Assembly (NCBI GenBank): GCA_905250115.1
Contig: CAJNOI010000016.1
Span: 551,980 to 615,979, forward strand
DNA from: Adineta steineri
Lineage: Eukaryota > Rotifera > Eurotatoria > Adinetida > Adinetidae
Length of the DNA: 64,000 nt
Reading direction: 5' to 3'
The notes under the pieces are model-generated. The model did not search any database. It saw nothing but the letters and a program-made list of their open reading frames with translations, and was not told the DNA's origin. Shown in pieces: positions 1-10,500 of the stretch. Position 1 is the stretch's first letter. Every line of letters begins with the position of its first letter. Both the position numbers and the translations under genes were made by a program.

Positions 1-36
1 AAATTCTTTTTAATAATTAAATTATTATTTTTCTAG

Positions 37-158
37 ATAAAGATCGTTATGAAGCAATTGTAACGAGATTAGATTCATTGAATCGTCCAACTATTGTATT
101 ATATTATGGTGATGAAAATATAAACGATCGATTAATTACAATTCTCAAGTTACTTTAA
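37..158 (+). CDS. 3'-terminal exon of an unrecognised gene (partial)
   Basis: A T-rich acceptor ending in TTTCTAG at 36 is followed by an open frame from 37 (two bases completing a split codon) to TAA at 156-158. It encodes about 39 residues beginning KDRYEAIVTRLDSLNRP and ending LITILKLL. Codon choice (AAT, GAA, CGT, ACA-type) matches the real exons elsewhere in the window. The rest of the gene lies to the left of the window. I do not recognise the family; the tail has no motif I can name. Confidence 0.55.
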
Positions 159-871
159 AACAAAAAAAAATGATATTTCTTTATTCTAAACGAACTATGT
201 AAATTTTTCTTGTTGTTTATTAAATAGAAAGATATTATATTTCTAATTCAAATCAATAATGTCTTTATCAAATACAAACTGATGTAATAGGATTAACGAA
301 TAAAAAAGTGCAATACTTTTCTCCGTTCTATAGTCACATACACAAATAAATCGTTATATAATTAACATTTTATATTATATTCTATATATAGATATCCTCA
401 AATGTCATACAAATTTACATTTTACTAATAATCATCGTTTAGAATAAACATAAAACTATCATATTCTTCGCATTGTTCTCTTCTTGTTTTTTTTGCTCGA
501 TGCTTATTACAAATGTTCTAACCCACCTACTCTTTTCGATTTAGTTGGCATCAGATGTCTGAATGATGCTTATATTATAAAAGAATATAAGAAGAAAATG
601 AAATTGGTGAAGAGCAAGAGAGAGAAAATTAATGGTATCTCATGTCAACATATTGGCCATTATGTATAAACGCGTTAAATGTAATTGACGAACATTATGA
701 GAAGTTTTTGAAAAGAAATAGAGAAGAAAAAATATTGTCCCGATTTAAATTCATAAAATCATCTTCATTCGATACATAAGTATAGGACACGGACACTTGT
801 ATATAATGATAATTTTTTTTCTATTTAGAACGTGATCTATACTATTTTATTCATAATCATCGAATAAAAAA
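159..871. other. Intergenic, no gene seen
   Basis: AT-rich spacer between the unknown 3' exon and the tetraspanin. A 61-codon open frame at 484-669 has no homology I recognise and is not credited. A T-rich tract ending in AG at 827-828 lies 43 nt upstream of the tetraspanin ATG and is a candidate splice or spliced-leader acceptor. Confidence 0.6.
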
Positions 872-1786
872 ATGGCATCAGGACGCGGTCATGGTAGTAT
901 GTCATTGAGCATGAAATTCCTCCGACTCCTTATTGTTCTCTTTAATATGGCATTTATTGTTATTGGTTTAGCAGTACTTGCTATTGGTGTTTATTGTATT
1001 AAAGATCCTCAAATGCAAACACTTGGTGCCGTTCTTAATCCTAACCTAACATCAACATATTCTCAAAGTTTCGCAAATTTTAAAGCATTTGCAATTGCAT
1101 TGGTTGCTATTGGTGGTGTTTTATTATTTATTGGATTTCTCGGTAAATAATTCAAACATACACACATATATATATTCGATTCATTTCTTTTAGGTTGTTG
1201 TGGATCTATAAAAGGTTTTCGATTTTTACATGTTATGTATGCAGTTATTCTTGGTTTAATAATTATTGCTGAAGTTGCACTTGTTATTGTGTTTTTGGCA
1301 TATCAACAACAATTTCGAGCTAAAACGATTCCTAAACTTCAAAATGCAATTGCTACATATTATGTTGGTACACCCATTGATAATACAACAGTTGTTAATT
1401 CAGTTTCACTTTCATGGGATTTTGCTCAATTTAATTTACAATGTTGTGGAGCTGTAGGTCCATCTGATTTTGTAGCAGCTAAAAATTGGACTCGAACAAA
1501 TCCATATCCACCAGCTGCTCCACTATTAGTTCCATTTACATGTTGTCCATTAGGCGCAGCTAAAAGTTGGACACAACTACCAACAAATTTATCTTCAGCA
1601 GTTAACTGTGCAACAACAAGTGCAAATGCTTATACTGTTGGGTGTTATGATCGTTTAGTTAGTATATTTGCAACATATAAAAATTATGCTATGATTGTTG
1701 GTATTATTGTTGGTGTCATAGAAGTACTTGCTCTTGTTTTTGCTCTTCTTCTCTTTCGTCGTAAAGAAGATTACGATACTTTGTGA
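872..1786 (+). CDS. Tetraspanin
   Basis: Two exons, 872-1142 and 1194-1786, joined over a 51-nt intron, give a 287-residue protein. Four hydrophobic segments are visible: near residues 15-40, 70-90, 100-128 and close to the C terminus. Between the third and fourth lies a large extracellular loop with the family hallmark Cys-Cys-Gly (QCCGAVGPSDF), a second CC pair and a GCY motif before the last membrane span. The cytosolic tail is short (RRKEDYDTL). Tetraspanins organise membrane microdomains by binding integrins, receptors and each other; the particular partner here cannot be inferred. The start is chosen because it opens directly before the first membrane span, with a T-rich AG acceptor 43 nt upstream. 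Length is normal for the family. Loop sequons (NTT, NWT, NLS) suggest glycosylation. Confidence 0.93.
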
Positions 1787-3006
1787 ATGTAGAGGGAAAA
1801 AAATACTTTTTTTTGTTTCTATTGTTTAATCAATAATTATTTTATTCTTTTTTCCTTTTTTTCTGCGGTGCTTAGCGTGATATCAATTAAGAAAATAATC
1901 ATTTGTATGGGTATGTGGAATATGCGACTTTCAAAGGATATCGCGTCATTTTTTTATTTCATATAAATATATAATATCATTTGGATTCTTGAAAGCAATA
2001 AATATATACATACATATACATGCTGAAGTGAACTGAAGATATTAAATAACCTTGTCAAATCGAATTAAATTTTTATTAAAATCATATTTCTTTCTAGCAG
2101 TATTGTTAGTCTATATCATATGGTCATAATGATATATGGAATTATATACATAATAACTAAATCTATGTAGAATACCAAGTAGTAATAGACAACTATTGAA
2201 TATGAATACTCTATTCAGTCGATAATAGCCGATCCATAGAAACTAAGTTGTATAACATTATCAAATTACATATCAATTTAATTTATATTCGATTGATAAA
2301 AAAGAAAATATTAATTAGGAGCAAGCCGAACAAGTTCATTAATCATTTATTTTTTTCAGAAAAAAAACAATACAGTGAAACTTTCGACATCTTTCATAGA
2401 GTCATTTTCAATACTAAAGTTTTATGAAGAAAACTTATATATATATCAGAAGGAACAATTATTTTTCTTTTTCTGTTCTTTCCTAGTATTTTTTTAACAT
2501 TACACTATGATGACGTCATCTCCCCTTCGTGGTGCACTGTTTAAGAAAATACCAGGAGAGAATAGAAAAAAGAAAAACAATTGTTTCTTCATATATATAA
2601 AAATTTTCTTTTATAAAACGTTAGTGTTGAAAGCGTCACTATATTGTTTTTTCTGAAAGAAATAAGTGATTGATGAACTTGTTTGTCTTGTTATATAGAT
2701 ATATCTAAGTGATTTGTTAATGTTTATTTACATCTTGAGGGTATGAGTGTGGAGAAAAATGAGAGTAAAGAAAGCCTGCTATCTACATTAACCGAAACCT
2801 ACATCTACCTATGTCTGTTATGTTGACAGAATAAAGTGATAAATTTATTTGAGATATTGAAATTTATGATTAAATATGTATTTATTATTTAATATAAAGA
2901 AGAAGAGGATATTATTTTTAGAAATGAAAGGTTGAAAAAGAACTTGAATAAATAAAAGTTTTTAGAATAAATATTTGTCAATAATAAAACAGTGTGTGAA
3001 ATGTTT
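1787..3006. other. Intergenic; CRE-like palindrome and TATA-like box
   Basis: No gene recognised. The stretch holds a perfect 12-bp palindrome GATGACGTCATC at 2509-2520, containing the TGACGTCA core bound by CREB/ATF-type bZIP factors in animals. A TATA-like tract follows at about 2591-2603. Downstream there is only a 27-codon open frame at 2743-2826, which I do not credit. Confidence 0.4.
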
Positions 3007-3453
3007 TTAGCATTGATTTAAAAAAACATTCAAAGTATTGTCATAAGTAACAGCAGCAATATCTATTTTTCCATCTCGATTAAAATCTCCAGTTGTAACA
3101 GCAGTAGCATACGACGAATCGGTGGTCAATCTTTGATATGTTTGAAATTTTCCATTTTGTTTATTTAAGAAAATATAAACATATTTGTCACCCCAATTTG
3201 CAGCAATAATATCAATGAATGTATCATTATTTAAATCAGCTAATGCAACTGACATTGGAGTTCCACCGATATAATATGTGTCCCGTCTATTAAAGTTTCC
3301 ATATCCATCATTTAACAAAACATTTAATGCAGATGAACCATAATTAGTAATAACTATATCTATAAAATTATCATTATTTAAATCAGCAGTGGCTAGACCC
3401 CATGGCTCAACACCTGTGAAATATGTTTTTCTATTCTTAAACATTCCATTTTT
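3007..3453 (-). CDS. VCBS/FG-GAP repeat protein, C-terminal part, 5' side lost in assembly gap
   Basis: The minus-strand frame reads into the run of Ns at 3454 and ends at 3007. It encodes three tandem repeats about 49 residues apart, each with an acidic calcium-binding-like loop: DLNNDNFIDIVI, DLNNDTFIDIIA and DFNRDGKIDIAA. This is the VCBS/FG-GAP pattern that builds beta-propeller blades in integrin alpha chains and many secreted adhesion proteins. Phrases such as NVLLNDGYGNF and YIFLNKQNGKFQ are typical of blade edges. The visible Met at 3444 is probably internal because the frame stays open upstream into the gap, so the N terminus, any signal peptide and the remaining blades are missing. 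Function beyond an extracellular propeller cannot be stated. Confidence 0.75.
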   Translation of the reverse strand, partial: KNGMFKNRKTYFTGVEPWGLATADLNNDNFIDIVITNYGSSALNVLLNDGYGNFNRRDTYYIGGTPMSVALADLNNDTFIDIIAANWGDKYVYIFLNKQNGKFQTYQRLTTDSSYATAVTTGDFNRDGKIDIAAVTYDNTLNVFLNQC

Positions 3454-3553
3454 NNNNNNNNNNNNNNNNNNNNNNNNNNNNNNNNNNNNNNNNNNNNNNN
3501 NNNNNNNNNNNNNNNNNNNNNNNNNNNNNNNNNNNNNNNNNNNNNNNNNNNNN
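3454..3553. other. Assembly gap of exactly 100 N
   Basis: A run of exactly 100 N, the conventional length for a gap of unknown size. Opposite-strand coding sequence abuts each side, so at least two genes are truncated by it, and the order or orientation across it is not guaranteed. Confidence 0.98.
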
Positions 3554-3754
3554 TTATCCGATATTAATGTGATAGAAGATTGGGCACTTATACAAACATC
3601 TTTACAAGAATCATCATCTATTTTAGATGAAACTGAAATTGATGAAGATAGTGATAGATCAGATAATGAAGATGATACGAATAATTTAGTACTGTTGTCA
3701 AAAGGTGACTATTTTCCAGACGAAGCAATTGATTGTGATAAAAATGGCGTTTAA
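3554..3754 (+). CDS. Acidic C-terminal fragment of an unrecognised protein (5' end in gap)
   Basis: Open frame emerging from the N run and ending at TAA 3752-3754, about 66 residues. It is rich in Asp, Glu and Ser (for example DETEIDEDSDRSDNEDD) and closes with GDYFPDEAIDCDKNGV. Composition and codon use look like a real acidic tail, but no family is recognisable. No start is visible. Confidence 0.4.
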   Translation, partial: LSDINVIEDWALIQTSLQESSSILDETEIDEDSDRSDNEDDTNNLVLLSKGDYFPDEAIDCDKNGV

Positions 3755-4599
3755 GTAAAGTAATATTTTTATTGTTTTCCTTTTTTTTATTTTGTTTAAG
3801 AATAAAACGAATACATAAAGTTTATCTTTAATTTTATTTTACTTTTCGAAGGTGTCTGATAGTTTTTATAGAAATTCTTTCCTTTTTTTCATTATTATTT
3901 AATGCTTCTTCGATAAATATTTATCTTTAATCTTATCATTTTTTTCGTAGTTAGCTATTAGTAAATATTATTTTCAAAATCGCTTCTATCGAAATTGCCT
4001 ACTTGTTCTTTTGAGATGCTTATCATACTAATCAATTTGATATGTACGCATATAATCGAAATCGATTTGTTAGTTATATTCGTTGGTGTCATTTAGTAAA
4101 GTTTATTCTATTTCTTTTAATTTTATGTTTCTTTCGGACATAAAATAGTTATTTTAACAAAACATATTCTCGTATGATAAATTCGCGATGAAAAGATTAC
4201 AGAATAAATCTTATCTATACATCGTACTTGTTATCATAAAAGAACACATTTTTTTTCAACTTGTTTGACCCGAAATATAATGTTAATTTATAATCAACAC
4301 ATACGGATGATCATTAATTTATGGCGTGCTTTTATTCCGTCGAAATTTAACCTCGATAACTTTTATATAGGACGAAAAAAAACATTCTAGATAAAAGAAG
4401 AAACGTAGAAAGTAAATAGCTAAAAGTTTACATGATTTCAGTAACATACTTACAGATGCTATACATTGCTTTCTTAACACAGCTGTTTCTTTTTCTATAT
4501 ATAAAATATTTTTTCTACATTCTTATACACTATATAATGATTATTTCTAGATAGTGATTATACACTAGCTTAATTAATTGATATCTATTTTTGCTTTTT
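3755..4599. other. Intergenic / ACC upstream region
   Basis: AT-rich with many T runs and no convincing ORF. A TTATTTCTAG tract ends at 4550, 50 nt before the ACC start, and is a candidate spliced-leader or 5'UTR acceptor. Confidence 0.5.
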
Positions 4600-7500
4600 A
4601 TGGCTACGCATAACCAAGAAAAAAATAAATCTGAAGCAAACATGGAAGATAAACAAAATTTACCATCATCAAAAGTTATATTTGATCTCGAACATTCTCA
4701 ACGTCCTGAGGATTTTGATGAATCATTAGATGAATTTCTTGAACTTTCAACAACATCAAATGCACTTACAAATTCATCATTGGATTCATCATCACATATT
4801 ATTACCAATAGTTCAACTAAAATGATGTCATCAAATAATAGTACGAATAGTGAAAATAAATCAACATTAAAACGTTACACAAGGTGAGTGTGACACGTGT
4901 TTTTTTTTCGTAACATGCAGAACAAAAGAAGAATAAACAAAAATATCGATATTTACCTTACAATGACATCGAACGATTTCATACGTAGCAACTAAATTAT
5001 TGTAATTTATTTTTAGAAATATGTCTGGTGTTTCATTTGGATCAACGGCATCTCTTCGACAAGTAGCTTCAGTGTCAACACCTAAAGAATTATGTGATTA
5101 TTTAGGTGGAAGACGTGTGATTAATAAAGTATTGAATTATTTTGTTTTATATACAATTATAAAATAATTTTTTATATAGATTCTCATTGCAAATAATGGT
5201 ATTGCTGCTGTTAAATGTATGCGTTCAATTCGACGATGGTCATATGAAATGTTTCGTCAAGAGAATGCAATTAAATTTGTTGCTATGGTTACACCTGAAG
5301 ATATGAAAGCAAATGCTGGTTAGATTATCTTTATTAAATTATTTTATCTTATTTTTTTTTATAGAATATATTCGATATGCTGATCATTTTGTTAATGTAC
5401 AAGGCGGTCCATCACATATGAATTATTCAAATTGTGAACTTATACTTGATATTGCAAAACGTTTTCCTGTCGAAGGTTTTATTTCATTTATTTGTATAAA
5501 ATAAAATTATAGAAAAATAAATAATTCATTTCTAGCTGTTTGGGCTGGATGGGGTCATGCATCAGAAAATCCTAAACTACCAGAATTACTTCATCGTAAT
5601 GGTATTGCATTTATTGGTGAGTAATTTTTATTATTGAAGTGTATATCATAATTTTTCTTTCTTTTCTTATTAATATAGGTCCACCAGAACAAGCTATGTG
5701 GGCATTAGGTGATAAAATAGCTTCAACTATTATTGCTCAAAGTGCTAATGTACCAACATTACCATGGAGTGGATCTCGTAAATATAATAAATTAATTTTT
5801 AAAACAAAAAAATATAAATATTCATATTAGATCTCAAACTCACATCTAATGACCAAGATCATGAAGGCGTCCATGTACCAATGGATTTATATGATAAAGC
5901 ATGTGTAACCGATGCAAAACAAGGCGTAGAAGTAAGATAATATTAATGATTTATTTTTCAATATAATAATTTTTCAATATTAGATTGCAGTTCAAATTGG
6001 TTTTCCAATAATGATTAAAGCATCAGAAGGTGGTGGTGGTAAAGGAATACGAAAATCTACAAGTCGTGATGATTTTGAAAATCTTTTTCGACAAGTTCGC
6101 AAAAATATTATTTTGTTTCGTTAAAAATTACTTTTCGAATTTAGGTACAAACTGAAGTACCCGGTTCACCAATATTTTTAATGAAATATGCTGATAGTTG
6201 TCGACATTTGGAAGTACAAATTCTTGCTGATCAAAGTGGACAAGCTATATCATTATTTGGTCGTGATTGTTCAATTCAACGACGTCATCAGAAAATAATT
6301 GAAGAAGCACCTGCTATTATTGCACCACCAGAAATTATTGAACAAATGGAAAAAGCAGCTGTACGTCTCGCAAAAATGGTGAACTATGTTAGGTAAGTTA
6401 AAATGTTTTTTTTCAAATTAATATTTCAAAAAAATAATTTAGTGCTGGTACTATTGAATATTTATATAATCCAAATGATCAAACATTCTTCTTTCTTGAA
6501 CTTAATCCTCGATTACAAGTCGAACATCCATGTACTGAAATGGTTACTGATGTTAATCTACCAGCATGTCAACTACAGGTTGCTATGGGTATATGTTTAC
6601 ATCGAATAAAAGATATACGATTATTATATGGTGAAGAAGCATTTGGTATATCACCAATTGATTTTGATGAACCAATCAATAAACCTATACCACATGGTCA
6701 TGCTATTGCAGCACGTATTACTAGTGAAAATCCAGATGAAGTAATCTTATGATGATAATAAAATAGATATTTTATTTTTTCTAAAATATATAAATTAGGG
6801 TTTTAAACCAAGTTCAGGAACAGTTGAAGAATTAAATTTTCGTAGTCGACAAAATGTTTGGGGATATTTTAGTATATCATCATCCGGTGGTTTACATGAA
6901 TTTGCTGATTCTCAATTTGGACATATTTTTTCACATGGTGAAACTCGAGAAGATGCACGAGAGTTTGTTAAATTATTTATATAGATAAAATAAAATAGTT
7001 TTGTTTTCTTTTTTTTTATATTAGCAATCTTGTTGTTGCATTAAAAGAATTATCAATTCGTGGAGATTTCCATTCAACCGGTAAGAAAAAATAAATATTT
7101 TTATGATATTTAATTAATTTTTATTTTTTAAGTGGAAATTTTAATTCGTCTTTTGGAAACGGATACATTCATAAATAATACAGTTAAAACAAGTTGGCTT
7201 GATGGATTAATTGCAGAACGTTTTCAAACAGAAAAACCTGATATTATAATATCAATTGTATGCGGTGCTATACATGTTGCAGATGAAAAATTTCGAACTA
7301 ATTATCAAAATTTTCAATTATCACTTGAACGGTAAAGAAAATATTTTATTTTTATTTTTTTTATTTTTATTTTGTACAGGGGTCAGATATTATCAATGAA
7401 TACACTATCAATATCCACTCATGTCGAACTCATCAATGATCTTATTAAATATAGACTACATGTAATGAAATAAATAGAATCATAATTAAATTTCTATAGA

Positions 7501-10500
7501 TTAATTTTTTAGGTCACTCAATGTAGTCCAAGTTGTTTTTTTGTTGCTATGAATGATTCATATGTTGAAGTTGAAGCTCATAGAATGAAAGATGGTGGTA
7601 TATTAGTTAATTTAAATGGATCAAGTTATTTAACATTCATGAAAGAAGAAGTTGATACTTATCGTGTTACGATTAATAATAAATCATGTATTTTTAAAAA
7701 AGAAAATGATCCATCTATATTAAGGTAAATTAGAATCAATTCATCTTTTATTTATAAAATATCTATTTGTTTTTAGATCACCATCAGCTGGAAAACTTCT
7801 TCATTATACTATTGAAGATGGTGCTCCAGTTGAAGCCGGTCAAGTTTATGCTGAAATTGAAGTAATGAAAATGGTTACTGAACTTCGTTGTCCAACTAAA
7901 GGACAGTAAGTAAAGAATTCTTTATCTTGCCATTATTATAATCTTCTATTAGTCTTCAATGGCATAAACGTCCTGGTGCTATTCTTGATGCTTCATGTAT
8001 TCTTGCACGTATCATATTTGATGATCCATGTCAGGTTCAACAATCAAAATTATATGATGGTAAATTTACTTCTGAAATAACAAATCGTGCAACAGGTACA
8101 AAATTAAATCAAGTCTTTCAAGCAACGAAACAAACATTAGAAAATATTCTTCGTGGTTATACATATCCAGAACCATATTTTCGTGAAAGACTTAAAAATA
8201 CCGTTGAACAATTATTTACAATTTTACGTGATCCATCATTACCATTACTTGAAGTTGAAGATATTCTATCAAATATATCTGAACGTATGCCAAAAGATGT
8301 TGAAAAAGAAATCAAAAAATTAATGAAAAATTATTTAAGTAATTTAACATCGGTCTTAGTACAATTTCCATCACAATCAATTGCAACATATATTGATAAT
8401 TATGCTGCTAAATTAGAACGTCGAAGTGATCGAGATATGTTTTTTACAACTGTACAAGCTCTTATACAATTAGTACAACGTTATCGTAATGGTATTAAAG
8501 GACATATGAAAACCGTTATAACTGATTTAATAAGAAATTATTTAAATATTGAAACATTATTTCAATATGGACAATATGATAAATGTTTAACACAATTACG
8601 TGATAAACATAAAATTGAGATGCATAAAGTTGTTGAAATTGTTTTTTCACATGCAAATTATAATTCAAAGAATGCTCTTGTTATTATGTTAATTGATTTT
8701 TTACTTGAACGTGATCCAAGATTAACTGATGAATTAACCGCATTATTAAGTGAATTAACATTATTAACACATACAAACAATGCTAAAGTTGCATTAAAAT
8801 CTCGACAAGTATTAATTGAATTTCAACAACCACCATATGAACAAAGACTTAATCAAATGGAATCAATATTTTTAAGTGCACTTGATATGTATGGACATAA
8901 ATTATGCCAAGATAATTTACAAGTAATTTAAAGACAATATATATTTGTTTTTAAAAGTTATTTGTTTTTTTTTTCTAGAAATTAATTCTATCAGAAACAA
9001 GTATTTTTGATGTTTTACATAGTTTTTATTATCATGCAAATGCACAAGTTCGTCAATCAGCACTTGAAGTAAATATGTTCATAGTTTCTATATATATATA
9101 TATTTATATATTGAATTTTATTTAGGTTTATGTTCGTCGTTCTTATATCTCCTATGATCTTCATAGTATTCGACATGGTCTTCTTTCGGATGGTACCTGT
9201 TTTGTTCAATTTTCTTTATATCTACCATTAAATCATCCAAATCGGTAAGAAAATACTATGTCTATTCATCATTTCTTTTTTTTCTGCTATAGATTATATG
9301 TCCAGGAACATACAGGTCGTCGAGGTAGTTTCAGTGATGAAATGGCAGTTGTGGATGATGATGATCCACAATTATTTCGACGTAAAGGTGTTATTGCTGC
9401 ATTTGATAGTTTGGAACGAGCAAAAAATTATTTTGATGAATTATTAATTCCATTTTCATCATCTTCACCACAAAGTCGTTCTTCCATGACAGGTCGTAGA
9501 CCATTACGAGGACATAGTCGACAAGGTTCATATGATAATAAAGCGACAGAAAAACCTGGAGCACAAGTAAAATAAAAAGAATTTCTTTTCGAAATTTATT
9601 TATTTTATAATTCTTAGATTGATGAAGCAACTAATCTTATTTATGTATTTATTAAAGATGATGCTAATCTTCAACAAAATTTAAAATTAGAAGATGTATT
9701 TCTTGAATTTGTTCAATCAAAAGTACATCCTATTTTTGTTTTGGTTATATATGAAAATATTTTATAATATTTTAGAAACAAGTTTGTACTGCAAAAAATA
9801 TTCGTCGAGTAACATTTTCTCTTGCTACACAAGTAAAGAATTTAACGAAAAAAAAAACAACTAAGAATTTATTTAATTTTTCTAGCGACAATTTCCAATT
9901 TATTATACATATCGTAAACGATTAACTGTAAGAAAAAATTTATTTCTATAAATTATCTTTTCATTTGTGTTTTTGTATTTAGTATGATGAAGATAAAATC
10001 TTTCGAAATCTTGAACCTGCACTTGCTTATCAACTTGAACTCTATCGTTTACGTTCATTTGATTTAGAATTTGTTGCAACATCAAATCATAATATGCATA
10101 TTTATCTTGGCAAAGGAAAAATTCATAATAAACAAAATGATTCACCTGATTATCGTTTATTTGCACGTACAATTATTCGTCATACAGATTTAGTAACAAA
10201 AGAAACAAGTTATGAATATTTACAAAATGAAGCTGAACGTCGTTTACTTGAAGCTATGGATGAACTGGAAATAGCATTTTCACATCCATTAGCAAATAAA
10301 ACTGATTGTAATCATGTATTTATGTGTTTTGTACCAACTGTTTGTATGGAACCAAGTAAACTTGAAGAAAGTGTTCGTGGCATGGTACTTCGTTATGGTA
10401 TTCGTTTATGGAAACTTCGTATTCTTCAAGCTGAATTAAAAATGAATATACGATTAACACAAGATGCTGAACCGACACCATTTCGTGTATTTATGACATA

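Noticed and set aside
484..669. 61-codon open frame after the first exon
   Set aside because: No homology, no acceptor or donor logic, Cys/Lys-rich chance composition.
2743..2826. 27-codon small ORF downstream of the CRE/TATA-like pair
   Set aside because: Too short to distinguish from chance and no conserved motif; kept only as a note.
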